The notes under the pieces were generated by a model, which saw nothing but the letters and a program-made list of their open reading frames with translations, did not search any database and was not told the origin of the DNA. A DNA stretch of 64,000 nt from Voacanga thouarsii. Its lineage: Eukaryota > Streptophyta > Magnoliopsida > Gentianales > Apocynaceae. Within the stretch, counting starts at the first letter, position 1. Every line of letters starts with the position of its first letter. A program made the position numbers and the translations under genes. Below, piece by piece: positions 35,761 through 48,334 of this stretch. The DNA lies in contig JANUWF010002061.1 of NCBI GenBank assembly GCA_026120185.1, positions 2,170,001-2,234,000 of the forward strand, in the 5' to 3' direction.

Positions 35761-36913
35761 CAGGGTTTTTGACCCGATTGGATTAAAAACCAGACAATCC
35801 CTCGCGAAGGGACCGGTTGGAGAGGTATCCTGTCGCATCCGGTAAGCGCGCTGTCTACCCGCTGCTTTTTTTCCTTTTATTATTTTAATATTTTCTAAAA
35901 AATACTTACCTTATTTTTTAATTTAAAAAATAATATTTTAAAATAACACATAATACATTCACAATTAGACTTAATTTTAATTTTTAGTAAAAAATAATAT
36001 GTATTTAAATTTATAATCTCTGTATACTTTAATTTAAATAATTTACATTAAATTAATAATTTTTTAATTATATAAATTACTCAAATGGATTTAACATAAA
36101 TTATATTTTAATCTCAAATATTAAATTTTAATAAATTAATATCTTAAATATATTAAATTAATATGTTACTTGGTTGCAATTGTTTCTTTTTTCCAAGCGG
36201 TCTGGGGGCAGCACATTATATAAAAAAAATTCAAAAAAATTTAAGTTATCAAATATTTTGAAAATAATTATTCAACTAATAATTTAATTTATATGTAATT
36301 TTTGTTTAATTTTTATTTAAAAATATTTAAATTCTTAAAATTTTAATCAAAAATAAAAAAAACATGTATTTAATTAATATAAAATATTTCAATAAATATG
36401 AATTTAATTAAAATTAAGAATGAATTAAATTTGAACTGTCCAAATTACAGTTCAAATTTAATTCATTCTTAATGTAAATCATTCAAATTAAAGTATATAG
36501 AGATTATAAATTTAGATACATATTATTTTTACTAAAAACTAAAATTAAGTTAATAATTTCTAATTATATACGATTATGAATGTATTATGTGTTATTTTAA
36601 AACATTAATTTTTAAATTAAAAAAATAAGGTAAGTATTTTTTTTAGAAATATTAAAATAAAAAAGGAAAAAAAAGGCAACAGGTAGACATTGCGCTTACC
36701 GAGCGCGTGGTCCAAGAACTCGTGCCTAGTAGACGCGACTTCTGCCCTTTTCTGGCCGCGGGCAGAGGAGAGTACCTCGCTATTGGAAGGTGCAAGGTCA
36801 TGTATGACTTCACGCTTTCCGAAAGCGAGGTCCCCCTCGTCAAGGGTACCCCCAATCTGTCCTCTTCGCTGCAGCTTGTTTGGTTTTTTATTCGATTTTG
36901 TTAAAAACCCATC
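35761..36913. mobile_element. Non-autonomous MULE-like element with long inverted arms
   Basis: About 1.15 kb. The left end is CAGGGTTTTTGACCCGATTG then GATTAAAAACCAGACAA. The right end in reverse complement is GATGGGTTTTTAACAAAATC then GAATAAAAAACCAAACAA. Similarity of the arms continues inward: GGTAAGCGCGCTGTCTACC against GGTAAGCGCAATGTCTACC, then AAATACTTACCTTATTTTTT, then TTTAAAATAACACATAATAC, and TATGTATTTAAATTTATAAT. The arms are therefore 290-440 bp, with insertions in the right one. The right subterminal part contains, at 36,718-36,740, a degenerate copy of the 23-bp palindrome of the large MULE (CTCGTGCCTAG, then TAGACGCGA). There is no coding sequence. A target duplication could not be fixed. 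Confidence 0.75.
36413..36473. repeat. Perfect 27-bp hairpin, 7-base loop
   Basis: Arms 36,413-36,439 and 36,447-36,473 are exact reverse complements (ATTAAGAATGAATTAAATTT... on the left). The loop is CCAAATT. It lies inside the inverted-arm element. Confidence 0.95.
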
Positions 36914-36961
36914 ATGACAAGTAATTTTTTATTCTCAACTTTTATTTTAAATATATTATTA

Positions 36962-37240
36962 TCTTTGTCTCATTAAAATTGATCGTGATTGACTTAACAC
37001 GAAACTTTATCTAAAAATAAAAATTAGAATATAATAATAATATATTATAATATATGATAATAAAAATAAAAAATATGTGAATCTTATAATATTTTATGTC
37101 AAATTTAAATATATAAAAATAATATATATGAGATATGTTGATTATTTTATAATAAATTATATAATAAAAATTTTTCTTTTAAGAAAAATGTTAACTTTTC
37201 TAAAATAATAAGTATGTCAATTTTGTTGGAATAGAGGGCA
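36962..37240 (-). mobile_element. Mariner/Stowaway-like MITE, copy 2
   Basis: 279 bp. It is the reverse-complement relative of the element at 33,243; shared blocks include TTATGTCAAATTTAA, TTGATTATTTTATAATAAAT and AATAATAAGTATGTCAATTT. TA flanks both ends. The termini are more diverged than in copy 1. Confidence 0.7.
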
Positions 37241-38046
37241 TATTTATTTTAATAACTATCATCTATTCACAATACATCATATTTTTTCTTTTTGAATCCA
37301 TCTTATCTTACATATTTAATAATATTTTTTTTATAAATTTTATTTTAAATTAAATTTTATCTACTTACACTTATAAGTTTCGAATTCGATATCAAATTAT
37401 ATTCTATCCTTTCTATCTTCCTTTTGAAAATTTTTTGTTGAAAAAAAATTAGTTATATTTTACTAGAAGTATAATCTATACTTCTACTTTTAATTTACTG
37501 TAAGATTCGTATTATATTTTAGATGATAAAAAATAATTTTATTTTATTTGATATAATTGTCCTTTAATTTGAAGACAACGAATGCAGTCGTTTATCAGTG
37601 GACCGTCCACCTCAATTACAACATGTAAATCAATTGGTGCAACGACTCTAAAGCTAAATGAATCAAAATGGCTTCGAAGCATATTATACTATCAAAGTTT
37701 TCTTTTCTTTTCTTTTTTTTTTTTTTTGATGAATTGGTATATATGCAACCGTGTTCAACGAAATATACCTGAACAAGTCCTTGGTTTGATTGCAGCTTAC
37801 ACTAATTAAATCAATCCCTTTGAGTATTTACTGATTTGGTCAGAAAATTAAAATTTTAATTACGGGTGAATGTATGAATCTATGTAAGAGGCTAAAAAAT
37901 GAAAAAAGATCTCTAAAGAGGTTTCTATATGTACTTGCCTTTATTTTTTTTAATTTATGTTTGTTTTTAAAAATAAATTTCAAATATTTTTAATTTTATG
38001 TTTTAACTAAAAAAAATCAAAACTTATAATATTATACTATAATATA
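37241..38046. other. Gene-poor AT-rich spacer
   Basis: No coding sequence or repeat family recognised. A poly-T run lies at about 37,703. Confidence 0.5.
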
Positions 38047-38333
38047 CTCTATCCGCCTCACTAAAATTTATAATGATTGATTTGGCACGATTTTTATATA
38101 AAAATAAAAGTTGGAATATAATAATAATAATATAATATAATATAAATAAAAATAATATGGATCCTACAATACTTTATGTCAAATTTAAGAATATAAAAAT
38201 AATATATGTGGAGTATATTGATTATTTTATGATAAATTATATAATAAAAATTTTCATTTTAAGAAAAATGTCAAATTTTTTAAGACAATCTAAAATAGTA
38301 AGTAGGTCAATTTTGTTAGAACGAAATTTCCAT
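38047..38333 (-). mobile_element. Mariner/Stowaway-like MITE, copy 3
   Basis: The left end is CTCTATCCGCCTCACTAAAA. The interior shares ACTTTATGTCAAATTTAAG, TTGATTATTTTATGATAAAT and ATAGTAAGTAGGTCAATTTT with copies 1 and 2. The same orientation as copy 2. Flanked by TA. Confidence 0.75.
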
Positions 38334-39107
38334 TAATCTTAAATATTTAGTTACGTACCTAATTTCTTTGATACTCTCATTCTATTATGAATAAGTTTGT
38401 GTCTGTTCACAACTTTATTTAAAAAAAAAAAAAAACTTTTTTCTATGTCTTTTTGTGAATAATCACAACTTTTTAAACATACGCAATCCGTCTTCGCAAA
38501 GTTACACAAACATATAATTATAATATTTTTGATAGGTCACAAAAAAATTGAAAAGTTATAAATCAACGGTTACATTATTTTAAAATCTCCAATAAAGAAT
38601 AAGTATGAAATTTGACTAACACACACATTATTTCTCATATATTTAAAATAAAAAAAAACTTGAAATTGTTCACTTTTCTAAGACCTGCAGAAATCTAGGC
38701 TTGTTTCTTCCTTTTTTTTTTTTTTTAATACCCTCTGGGTTGTTTTTTATGTGTTTCCCATTTTGGTTAGGGGAAGGAATGTTTCATTCATTAACTAATA
38801 CCATTAAAATAATTGATGGGGGTAGAGATTAAGTGAGAAGGAATTTGTTTGGTATGTGAATGGTTGAATGTAATTAAAATTTATTAAAAGTGTGGTGTTA
38901 AGTGAGATTTAAAATAAGATTAAAGAGAATATATGATGTGTTGTGAGTACATAACAGGTATTGAAAAATAAAAATTATTTAAATTAATATTATTTTAAAT
39001 TTAAATTTTAGTTTTGAATGATATTTGAGGTGAGTTTTATAAAAAATTATTAAATATATAGGATTAAATAGGTCAAAAGAGAGTGTATGATGTGTTGTAA
39101 ATAAATA

Positions 39108-39436
39108 CTTCCTCTTTTCCTTTTTATCTGTTCATTTTAATTAAAAATTTTGTCTCAACTTATCTGTTCTATTAGCAAATTAATATTATATTAATTGTTA
39201 TTTTTTTCAAAAATATCCCTTTTTAATATAATGAGTATTGTGCACTTGTAGTGAAAAATATAAGTATATTAAATATGCTTACAATATATAAAATTTTGAA
39301 ATTTAATTACTCATTAATAAAGAGAGAGATTATTTGAGAATAAAATAAAAAATGTTAATTAATTAATAAAAATTTTTTATTTTTTTAAAAATTTATAAAT
39401 CGATTAAAATAAACAGATAAAAGAAGACGAATAGAA
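39108..39436. mobile_element. Second, distinct Stowaway-like MITE
   Basis: 329 bp with terminal inverted repeats. The left end is CTTCCTCTTTTCCTTTTTAT then CTGTTCATTTTAATT. The right end in reverse complement is TTCTATTCGTCTTCTTTTAT then CTGTTTATTTTAATCG. TA flanks both ends. Non-coding. Confidence 0.75.
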
Positions 39437-41222
39437 TAATAATTATTGAGAAATAAAAAATATATAAAATAAAAATATACTTAAATAAAAATAAAAAAAT
39501 CTTGCCTAAATATAGCCTAATTGTCCATCCCTACTCGTAGCCAATAAAAGAGTACAAAACAAGGGAATATGGTAACGCCTGACCTCGTCATTTGGATAAA
39601 GCATTAGTCAATTTCATGGATGACAAAAATTGACGTAGTCTGTTGTAATTATTATGATTATTACTACATATATATATTCTATTGGAAAATAAAGTGAAAG
39701 TCAAACCAACTATAAGTACCTGCCAATTGCCACCATAACTAATCACTGCACTAAACTAAATTTACTCCACTCAACTCAAGAGTAGGTTTAACCATAATTA
39801 ATTAAAAACCTCTGCAAAAGTAACACTAAACCACTAAAATTGCCTCTCATCAATTCATATTTTATTTTTTAAAATAAAATAAAATAAAATAAAATTATCA
39901 AAAGAGTCTCCTAAAGTGGGGACCTTTTTCTTTTTTTTCCCCTAAAAGGTATCGTACGAAATATTTGCAGGATCGACACCATGGTGGCAGATCACAAGAT
40001 CCAACGTCCACTGCCATCCCCACCACCACCGACTTCCACCGCCACGGCTTTTATGTACTATATATAGATAGTATAAAAGACAAGCATAAGACTACGCGTC
40101 GTTAATTCGAGGCCTAGTTGGCTTTAGATATATTTTCTACTCGTAAAAATCAATGATATTCTTATTATTATTTGAAATGAGAAAAAATAAAGATCCCCTC
40201 GCAGCTGCTTTCGGCGAAAATGAGGATAATGGTAGAAAGTAGGCATAAAACGACCCGCTTTTGCAACTTGAGGAAATATTCTGCATTATGGGTTGTAATG
40301 ACCATTCATTTGTGATTTAAAGGGATTCCGAGAGAGCATATTTTATGGTTTATACCAATAGTAGAAATTACGAAGAATATATAAAATTTGGTTGGCTGAG
40401 AAATGAGAATCCAAGACGTCAATCCATGGCCGTGCGTGGTTCAAACGCATCTGAAGTTCCAGAGATGGCACTGCGGCCAGTGGACAAATGTTTCAAAGTT
40501 ATTCGATATTTTAATTATTTTTTATTATATTTAAATAAATTTAATTTAATTTAATTTTTATTTAGTTATACCTTAAAATCAGAAAGGAGAGAGCTTTGCA
40601 TTCCCAAGAATTTTATGCATTAGGAATGGACTAACAGTGGAGTGCTTGTCTGTCTCGAACTATAGTCTGAGAAAAATAAAATCTGATTTTTGGAGTATTG
40701 AGGGGAAAAAAAAGGGTCAGATGTGCATTCCTTATTTTAAATGAATGACCCTCAAAGGGGAAGCGAAATATTAGAACTTTTCGTCGAGAAAATTAATATT
40801 TTTTTCGTTCTAATTAAATATTAAGATTTAGGGGGGAAAAAAAAACGATTCCAACAATATTACCTGCTTTCTCCCCCTTTATAATCCAGGGAAGGCACAT
40901 ATACCATAATGGTTAAAAAAACGGATTCACTGCGATCGTTCTTCTTTCCGATTCGCTTTTCTCTCTACGTATCTCTCTTTCTCTCTCTACTGTTGGTTGA
41001 TATATAAGAAGCACTGCGTCCGCATTGTTTGTCGTCGGAGTTATCGTCTCCAACGTTATCCGTTCTCCTTTCCCTAGGATAGAGTCTGTTCTTCGTTTCT
41101 TAGGATTCATCCCTGCTCTGAAATTGCCAACAATTTCTTCTGAATTGTAATCTTCTTTTGCGTTTTTGCCAGTCCTTATATATACATTCCTGGAAACGGT
41201 GAATTTTTCTTTGATACGATAG
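39437..41222. other. Spacer and upstream region of the EEP/EF-hand gene
   Basis: A GC-richer patch near 39,960-40,110 contains TACTATATATAGATAG, which looks like a TATA region, but no gene follows it. 40,900-41,222 is the likely promoter and 5' UTR of the gene starting at 41,223, with a CT-rich tract at about 40,950-40,990. Confidence 0.45.
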
Positions 41223-44200
41223 ATGGGAAGGAAGAATAGAAACGTAAATAGCAGAAGGGGGGTCTGCAAGATTGGAAGCTATGCCATAGCATCCTCGATT
41301 GCCGACCGCACCTGTATATCTTGCACCACCTTTAACATCCTTGCCCCCATCTACAAGCGACTCAATCATGGGGTACTCATTTTCTTCCGTTTTTAATGTC
41401 ATATGTTTTCTTTTTCCTATTTCATTTGTCTTTCGTCAATGGTTTTGTTTCTTAATTGGGTTTGATTGTGCATTGGGTTGGGAAGGACAGGACCAGAGTA
41501 GGAGGGAAAGCGAGAACAGGGCCAACTGGTTGAATAGGAATCATTCAATACTGGATTGGTTGTTGAATGAGAGATCTTCCATTATATGTCTTCAGGTAAT
41601 CCACTCCTTCTTCGCCCCTTCTCATTTGTTTGCCATTTTATCTGATATGCTTAATAATTTCGCATTGGTGGGAGATTTTAATGATATCCAGTCTACTTTT
41701 CTTCTTTACTGAAGGAATTTTGGGTTGGAAACGAGGAGCTTGTTAGTATCTACGACAAGAGACTTGGAGATGCTGGTTATGTTACTTATAAACTTGCCAG
41801 AACCAACAACCGCGGCGACGGTATATGCCTGTTTCTTCTCCCATTTGTCTAAGTTTAGATTTATTCATCAGCAGCTCCTTTAAAATATCACCATCCCGGT
41901 TGACATAGAGATTTAAGGGCCTGGACAAAAAGTCTGCAAATGATACGAGTTACAATATATTGGATTTGGAAAGGCCTGAAAAGTTTGAGATGGTTATTAG
42001 TTGATGTAGTCTTTCAAAAGTAGTTATTTTATTTTATTTTTCCTCCCTGCCTCGCCTTTTTGGTCTTTTGATACTATAAAGCTACTTTAGTGATTTTTCC
42101 TTGACCTGCATGCACTAAATTGACGAATGATAAATTCTCCACAATATGCTGGGGTGGAAAGAAGGTGTTATATTTTTCCTCCAAAACTTAGTTAATCAAG
42201 AAGTGAAAAAAATAGTTTGACCTAATTCTGGGTGATGCAGTGTACTTGTACTTTAGTTTATGCCAATTACTATGTTTTCTTTACTGATTTTTGGTACATT
42301 TTTCTTGATTGGAATTTATAGGTTTACTGACTGCTCTACATAAGGACTATTTTAGGGTTATAAACCACAGAGACTTACTTTTTAATGATTTTGGAGACCG
42401 TGTTGCTCAACTATTGCATGTTGAACTCATTACACCTTTCTTGCAATATCGAAGCAACAACGTCCGGCAAGAAATTCTCATTGTCAATACCCATTTGTTG
42501 TTTCCACATAATTCAAGTTTGTGTTTGGAGAGGTTACGGCAGGTTTGTCAATCTTTCAATAGGAATCTTAATTTTCATACTTCCAATTTGGTGAATAGTT
42601 TGATGTGTTTATTCTTATTATAAACTGATTATGCATTTTGATCATATTTTTGCTGTCTTTTCATAGGTATACAAAATATTGCAGTATGTCGAATCGTATC
42701 AAAAAGAGTACAAGCTCAATCCACTTCCTATTATACTATCCGGGTAAATTTCTCGTTACACCATTTTGAACTTTGAGAAGTCCTGGGCCAATCTTGAAAT
42801 GAATTCATTAACATGTTTATGTGCTTTATTTTTTTTTGTTCTTTTTCAGTGACTGGAATGGAAGTAAGCGAGGTCATGTTTACAAGTTCCTTCGATCTCA
42901 GGGGTTTGTTTCAACATATGATACTGCTCATCAGTACACTGATGCAGATGCACACAAGGTCACAGTTACTTCTCATTGATGATCATACTATTTTCAAATT
43001 AAGCTTCTTCCTTCGTCTGATTTCTCCTACTTTGTGCAGTGGGTAAGCCACCGTAATCATCGTGGGAACATCTGTGGTGTAGATTTTATATGGCTTCTTA
43101 ATCCAAACAGATATAGGAAATTACTGAAAACAAGTTGGAGTGAAGCGGTCTTTGGAATGTTCAAGGTGAGAAATAATTTTTGCTTCCCCTGGCCTTTCGT
43201 GCAGTCTCTCTCCAATATTTCTGAATTATTTTGCAAAAGCTCTTGTTTTAGTCCATCCTATAGATGCAATTTGATCTAGAATTGAACCTAATTCCTTTAT
43301 AGCTGATGCATTGCAAGTTTGCTTTGCTTCTTTGGGCTGCTAGTTTGAGATGTTCTTTGGTGGTCCCAGCACTACATCTTTGATATAGAAGTTGAGCTTC
43401 TTAAGAGTTGATTTTTCAACTTTTAGGTGGATCTATGAATCCATTTTAGATGGGTGCTTTTAGTACAGCATGAATACTTTTACTAGGGAGTCTTCCTTTT
43501 AGGTTTTATTTCCTTTATCACCTGAAACTGTCAGGAGGGTGAGCTAATAGCTATGGCCACATTCAAATGTCTATCACGATTTGTGTTAGGCGGGGATTTT
43601 GGACTCATATCTTTTATGAAATGTGCCTTTGCAGAGTTTCCATGGAGTTTTTTCATGCTTTTCCTCATACCATGTAACTCCTCAGTTCTATTAGTTTGGT
43701 TTGTTTATCTTTTTTCTAAGGCTTTGAACACTAGTTTTTTCAACTGAAGGCATTCATTTTTAATGGAAGTGTTGGTCAGTCATTTTTATCTGGGGCTACT
43801 CTTACAGGAGGCAGACTCTTCATATGCAGTGGTTGTGTTATAGCAAGTGTTTTTGATGTATGATATTGAATTGAATATGTGATGGCTGGTAGGATAAATC
43901 CTTGTCATCTTCAATTGTTGTTTCTTTTCTCATTTTATTGGTAATATGATTTTTCCTTTAGAATGTTTAAATGTGAAATACTTTTCTTTTCAGTATCAAC
44001 TTCGACGAGCCTCATTGACTGAGAAGGATGCATTTACCTTTTTGAAGGCTGACAGTGATGGTGATTACATTTCCTGTACAGAATTCTGCGAAGCACTGCG
44101 GCAGGTAATTTCTGGTTAGGAGGCCTTTATGGTTAACCATGTTTAGTAGTCATTTGGCGCACCCTATCTGGTGAAATACTAAATTTAATACATCTGATCT

Positions 44201-45402
44201 TATACAAACCACTTAAGGTGAAGAGAAGTATTATTTATAGTTAGAACAGATTGATGACTCAACCATATTTCCAGTATATCTACATAAAACTTCTCTCCTT
44301 ATTCTTGATTAACATTTTGATTGTCCTAATTGCTACATCCTTAACAAATAAAATAGCGATATGTATTTTTAGGTCATTTGTTCTTGGTGCTACGAACTCA
44401 GATTGACAGCTGCTATTTTTTTTCTCTCTTTATTTGTATCAGAAATGGTGCAGCATATTGTATTCTTTAACCTTTTCTAAATACTATTTGTTCCATAATA
44501 TTTTATGTGCCATAATTTCTTTTTGTTGTAATTGCTCAGCTGAAGCTGGTAGGACATTGTTATGGACTAAGTACAGAGGAGACTAAAGACTTGTGGGTGC
44601 AAGCAGACATTGATGGAAATGGTGTTCTAGATTTTGAAGAATTTCAGGTATTGACGTTGCTCAAGCTTAGTATATTGTTGCAATTAATGGAATAACTATT
44701 ATTTTGACATCTATCAGCAGGCTTTTCATAAAACATCACCTTTTATATATTGGTCTTATTTTAGTCTAACACATGAGTATTACTATTATTTTGATCTCTG
44801 TCAGCCTGCTCTTCACATAGAACATGACTGTTTATATAGATACATACACACACATATATATGTGTGTGTGTGTGTGTGTATTCCTTGTGTTAGTCCGATA
44901 CATGAGCAGCAAAGCAAATGTTATTTAAATTGTAATGGTTGTAGTTACCACCCATCTTTAAAAGCTTATGCTAATGCAGAGGAGTGTAGAATTGTGTAAT
45001 ATTGCACAATACTCTATAATTAGAATTGCATGATTTTATTTTAGAGAGCAATGTAAAATTCTTTACGACATCATGATTAGAACTGCACAATAGGTAATTT
45101 GTTTCCCAACACAAGAGCAGCACATAGAAATGATAAGAATGCTTTGAATAATGATAATGCAGCAACGGATATGGAACCCTACCTGGTCAGAGGGAAAAAC
45201 TGAGATAAGCAACGACTCCTGGGATGATGTTGCCTTTGGTACAGAGGAAACAGTTGGTTTTAGCGTCAAGAATGCAGTTCTCTTCCCAACAGAAGTAGAG
45301 AAAGGAATGTGGCCTGAAGACTATTCACTTTCAGATCATGCCCGACTTACTGTGGTCTTTTCACCTGTAAAGATGCCCTGCTGTCGTCTGCTCAATTCCT
45401 AG
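41223..45402 (+). CDS. Endonuclease/exonuclease/phosphatase-fold protein with EF-hand (At1g02270 type)
   Basis: Ten exons: 41223-41372, 41491-41595, 41715-41820, 42322-42542, 42667-42743, 42850-42958, 43040-43165, 43994-44104, 44540-44647, 45163-45402. Total 1,353 nt, 450 aa. The N-terminal two thirds is an EEP (DNase I-like) fold: TCISCTTFNILAPIYKRLNH, IICLQEFWVGNEEL (metal-binding Glu), LSGDWNGSKRGHVY (Asp221, Asn223) and a final YSLSDHARLTVVF (His430). Two EF-hand motifs sit between the GDWN and SDH blocks. Loop 2, ADIDGNGVLDFEEF (358-369), is canonical. Loop 1, ADSDGDYISCTEF, lacks the Gly and is one residue short. Related plant proteins are annotated as calcium-binding endonuclease/exonuclease/phosphatase family members, with similarity to CCR4-type deadenylases and inositol phosphatases. 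The substrate is unknown; calcium control is inference. Confidence 0.95.
44845..44880. repeat. Inverted CA/TG microsatellite in intron 9 of the EEP gene
   Basis: An ACACACAC tract, a short TATATA and a TGTGTGTG tract lie head to head and could form a hairpin. Confidence 0.85.
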
Positions 45403-46650
45403 TGCTGTAAGATGCAGGAGTATGGAAGAAGCATTGGAGGTTCTACTACTGATGTGATCCTCAAGCATAAGCATTCGTTGGAATTGTCGGAATAAAAGAT
45501 TTTGAGCTTGAATATAAAAACTGTCAGATTTTTGCACCCTTATAGGCAAAGTCTGGAGATGTTTCCTATGTGGTGCTGTTTCCAAGTCGTCGAAGCTGAT
45601 TGCAGTTCTCTATGGGGAGACGCCAAGCCCGGCTGTTGATATTATGCCCATTGTTGTTAGTCACCATGTACATAGTTCTTGATTTTGCATACAGGAAGTG
45701 AGATTTTTTCACTTGTTGGTTTGTAGCAATCCCTTTTCGTGTTGATTGAGATCAAAGAAGTGTCTGGCATTTTTAGAGGATGTGTTGAAAGCAATTGAGA
45801 GTAATACCAGCAACCACTGTATAGGACTTTTTTTTTCCCCTTTAAAACATTGTATCATAGTATTAAATCCCAAAGTAGTATCAGCAGATTAGGACAGAAC
45901 CTTTTCATCTCTCCAGTGAGAATGTTCAATTTGTGGCATGCGTTGATGATTGAGGCTTGGGCTCCAAGAAGGCCGCTTTTGCAAATTCCATTATCTTTCT
46001 GTTAGCTAAATCCAATAAGGTGAAAAATTTTGGGCCTACTTTTTGCCCAACCGGCACTTATCGATTAGCTAACATCGAAAGTAGGACAATTGGTCGGCTA
46101 AATTCCGAATGCATGAGGAAGAGACACCAACTGAGCTCTTGTTGTTTATGATATATTATTTTCGTTTCACAATAAAAAGTAATAAAGGTGATTTTAAATT
46201 TATACACAAGAATTAAAAATTTTAAATTTTAAATAATTTTAAATTTAAAAATTTAAAAATATTTATAATAGAAAGAATTGAGTCATAATTAGTAAAAAGA
46301 AAGAAAATGAAGGGAGAGATAGAATAGAAAAAAAAGTAATAAATATTTATAAAATTTTATAAAACGATTTATATTTTTTAAAAAAATTTTATAAAAAGAA
46401 AGTAGTATATTTTATCTTGTAGATAATTTCTTGTTAAGATGGATCAACATTATGACTGTTTGATTTGTTTAAGTGATATTGTTTAAATTAATATTACTTA
46501 AAATTAATAATATGATATTTATAATTCATCTACAGAGTGAGTATTATTTTATTTTTTTTGGAATAAAAAATGACCTACTTAACTCAACTGCTAGATAACG
46601 AGAGTCATTTTGTTCAAATTTAATACTCAAGTATTTACCAAGTCTTTGAT
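45403..46650. other. EEP gene 3' UTR and spacer
   Basis: The first 450 bp or so is non-repetitive and probably the 3' UTR. At about 46,155-46,420 an AT-rich segment opens with TTTCGTTTCACAATAAAAAG and may be another small MITE. No coding gene seen. Confidence 0.4.
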
Positions 46651-46655
46651 CCATC

Positions 46656-47033
46656 TGTTATAAAATTAGGGTAGTGTTAGAATAAAATCTTCATACTACA
46701 CACGAATAAAACTCTAACTATTCTGCACAAGAATTTCTTTTCAAACTTCTCTCTTTCTTTCTCTCACAATTCTTTCTCTAATCTTTCTTTCACTAATCTT
46801 TCTTTCACAAAATGATGGTGTATTACAAGTTTAGAGAATAGCTCTATTTATAGAGCTCTAATTAGTGGAATACATCATGGCATACATCATATTCCACTAA
46901 TCTCAATTAGTGGTATCTCCACTAAATGGTGGACATCCATAAAAATCTTTTATAATAATTCAAAATAAATTCATAATTAGTGGAGCTTCTACTAATTAAT
47001 GGAACTTCTAATAATTTTAAAATATTCATAACA
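46656..47033 (-). repeat. 3' LTR of the complete copia element
   Basis: Begins TGTTATAAAATTAGGG and ends TTCATAACA on the plus strand, next to the polypurine tract. It contains TCTATTTATAGAGCTCTAAT, whose TATTTATAG could serve as a TATA box. Confidence 0.9.
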
Positions 47034-47199
47034 CTCCCCCTTGGATGTCCATCCATTACATAAAGAATATGCCTCGTTAAAACCTTACTAGATAAAAACC
47101 CAATGGGAAAAAAAATATAGTGAAGGAAAAAGAGTACACTATTCTATATGTCTGTTTATTACTCCCCCTGATGAGCTGATTCATTTAAATCTTTAAACC

Positions 47200-48334
47200 G
47201 ACGCATACCGATTTTATATATCAACTTCTCAAATGTTGCAGTCGGTAAAGTCTTCGTGAAAATATCTGCGAAGTTGTCACATGACCGAATTTGTAGCACA
47301 TCAATTTCACCTTTCTTTTGGAGTTCATGAGTAAAGAAAATTTTTGGTGAAATATGTTTTGTCCGATCTCCTTTAATATATCATCTTCGTAATTGAGCTA
47401 TGCAAGCTGCATTGTCTTCATAAAGAGGAGTTGAAATATCTTTGATTGATGATAATCTACAACTTTTTCGGATATAATGAATCACGGATCTTAACCATAC
47501 ACATTATCGACTTGCTTCATGAATGGCTATAATTTCAGCATGATTTGAAGAAGTAGCTGTTATAGATTGTTTCGTAGAACGCCATAATATAGTAGCATTT
47601 CCACATGTAAATAGATAGCCCGTTTGAGAACGTGCTTTATGTGGATCAGATAAATAACCAGCATTTGCATAACCAATCAACGTTGGGCTGATTTTATTTA
47701 AATAAAATAATTCGAGATCAATTGTACCTTGGAGATATCGAAGGACTTATTTAATTCTATTCCAATGTCATCGTGTTGGTAAATAACTAAATCTTGCTAA
47801 TAAAATGACAGCAAAAGCAATATCAGGTCGTGTATTATTAGCAAGATACATCAATGCACCAATTGCACTGAGATATGGTACTTCAGGACCAAGGAGTTCT
47901 TCATCATCTTCTTGAGGTCGGAAAGGATCTTTATTTACATTTAATGACCGGACGATCATTGGAATACTCAATGGATGTGCTTTGTCCATGTAAAATCTTT
48001 TTAGTACTTTTGCTGTATATGTTGATTGATGAATAAATATTTCACTTTCCAGATGTTCAATTTGTAAACCAAGGCAAAATTTGATTTTACCAAAATCCTT
48101 AATTTCGAATTCTCTTTTTAAATAATCAATTGTTTCTTGAAGCTCTTCAGGAGTTCCAATAAGATTAATATCATCAACATATATCGCTAACATTACAAAT
48201 TTAGCACCATATTTCTTAATAAAAACACACGAACATACCTGGTCATTTTTAAATCTCGCTTTCAATAAATATTCAATAAGACGAGTGAACCACATGCACC
48301 CAGATTGCTTCAGGCCATATAATGATTTCTGCAA
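47200..48334 (-). pseudogene. copia reverse transcriptase and RNase H region
   Basis: The longest open part (48,334-47,768) encodes MQKSLYGLKQSGCMWFTRLI and the intact catalytic box FVMLAIYVDDINLIG, followed by FEIKDFGKIKFCLGLQIEHL. RNase H follows to about 47,200, where segments such as TGYLFTCGNATILWRSTKQS and a terminal DIFTKTLPT can be read across several stop codons. More RT sequence, also broken, lies upstream at 48,335-48,950. Confidence 0.85.

Noticed and set aside
36652..36917. Overlapping frames in 36.65-36.92 kb as a gene
   Set aside because: They lie in the GC-rich subterminal arm of the MULE-like element; several frames are open only because the region is short and palindromic.
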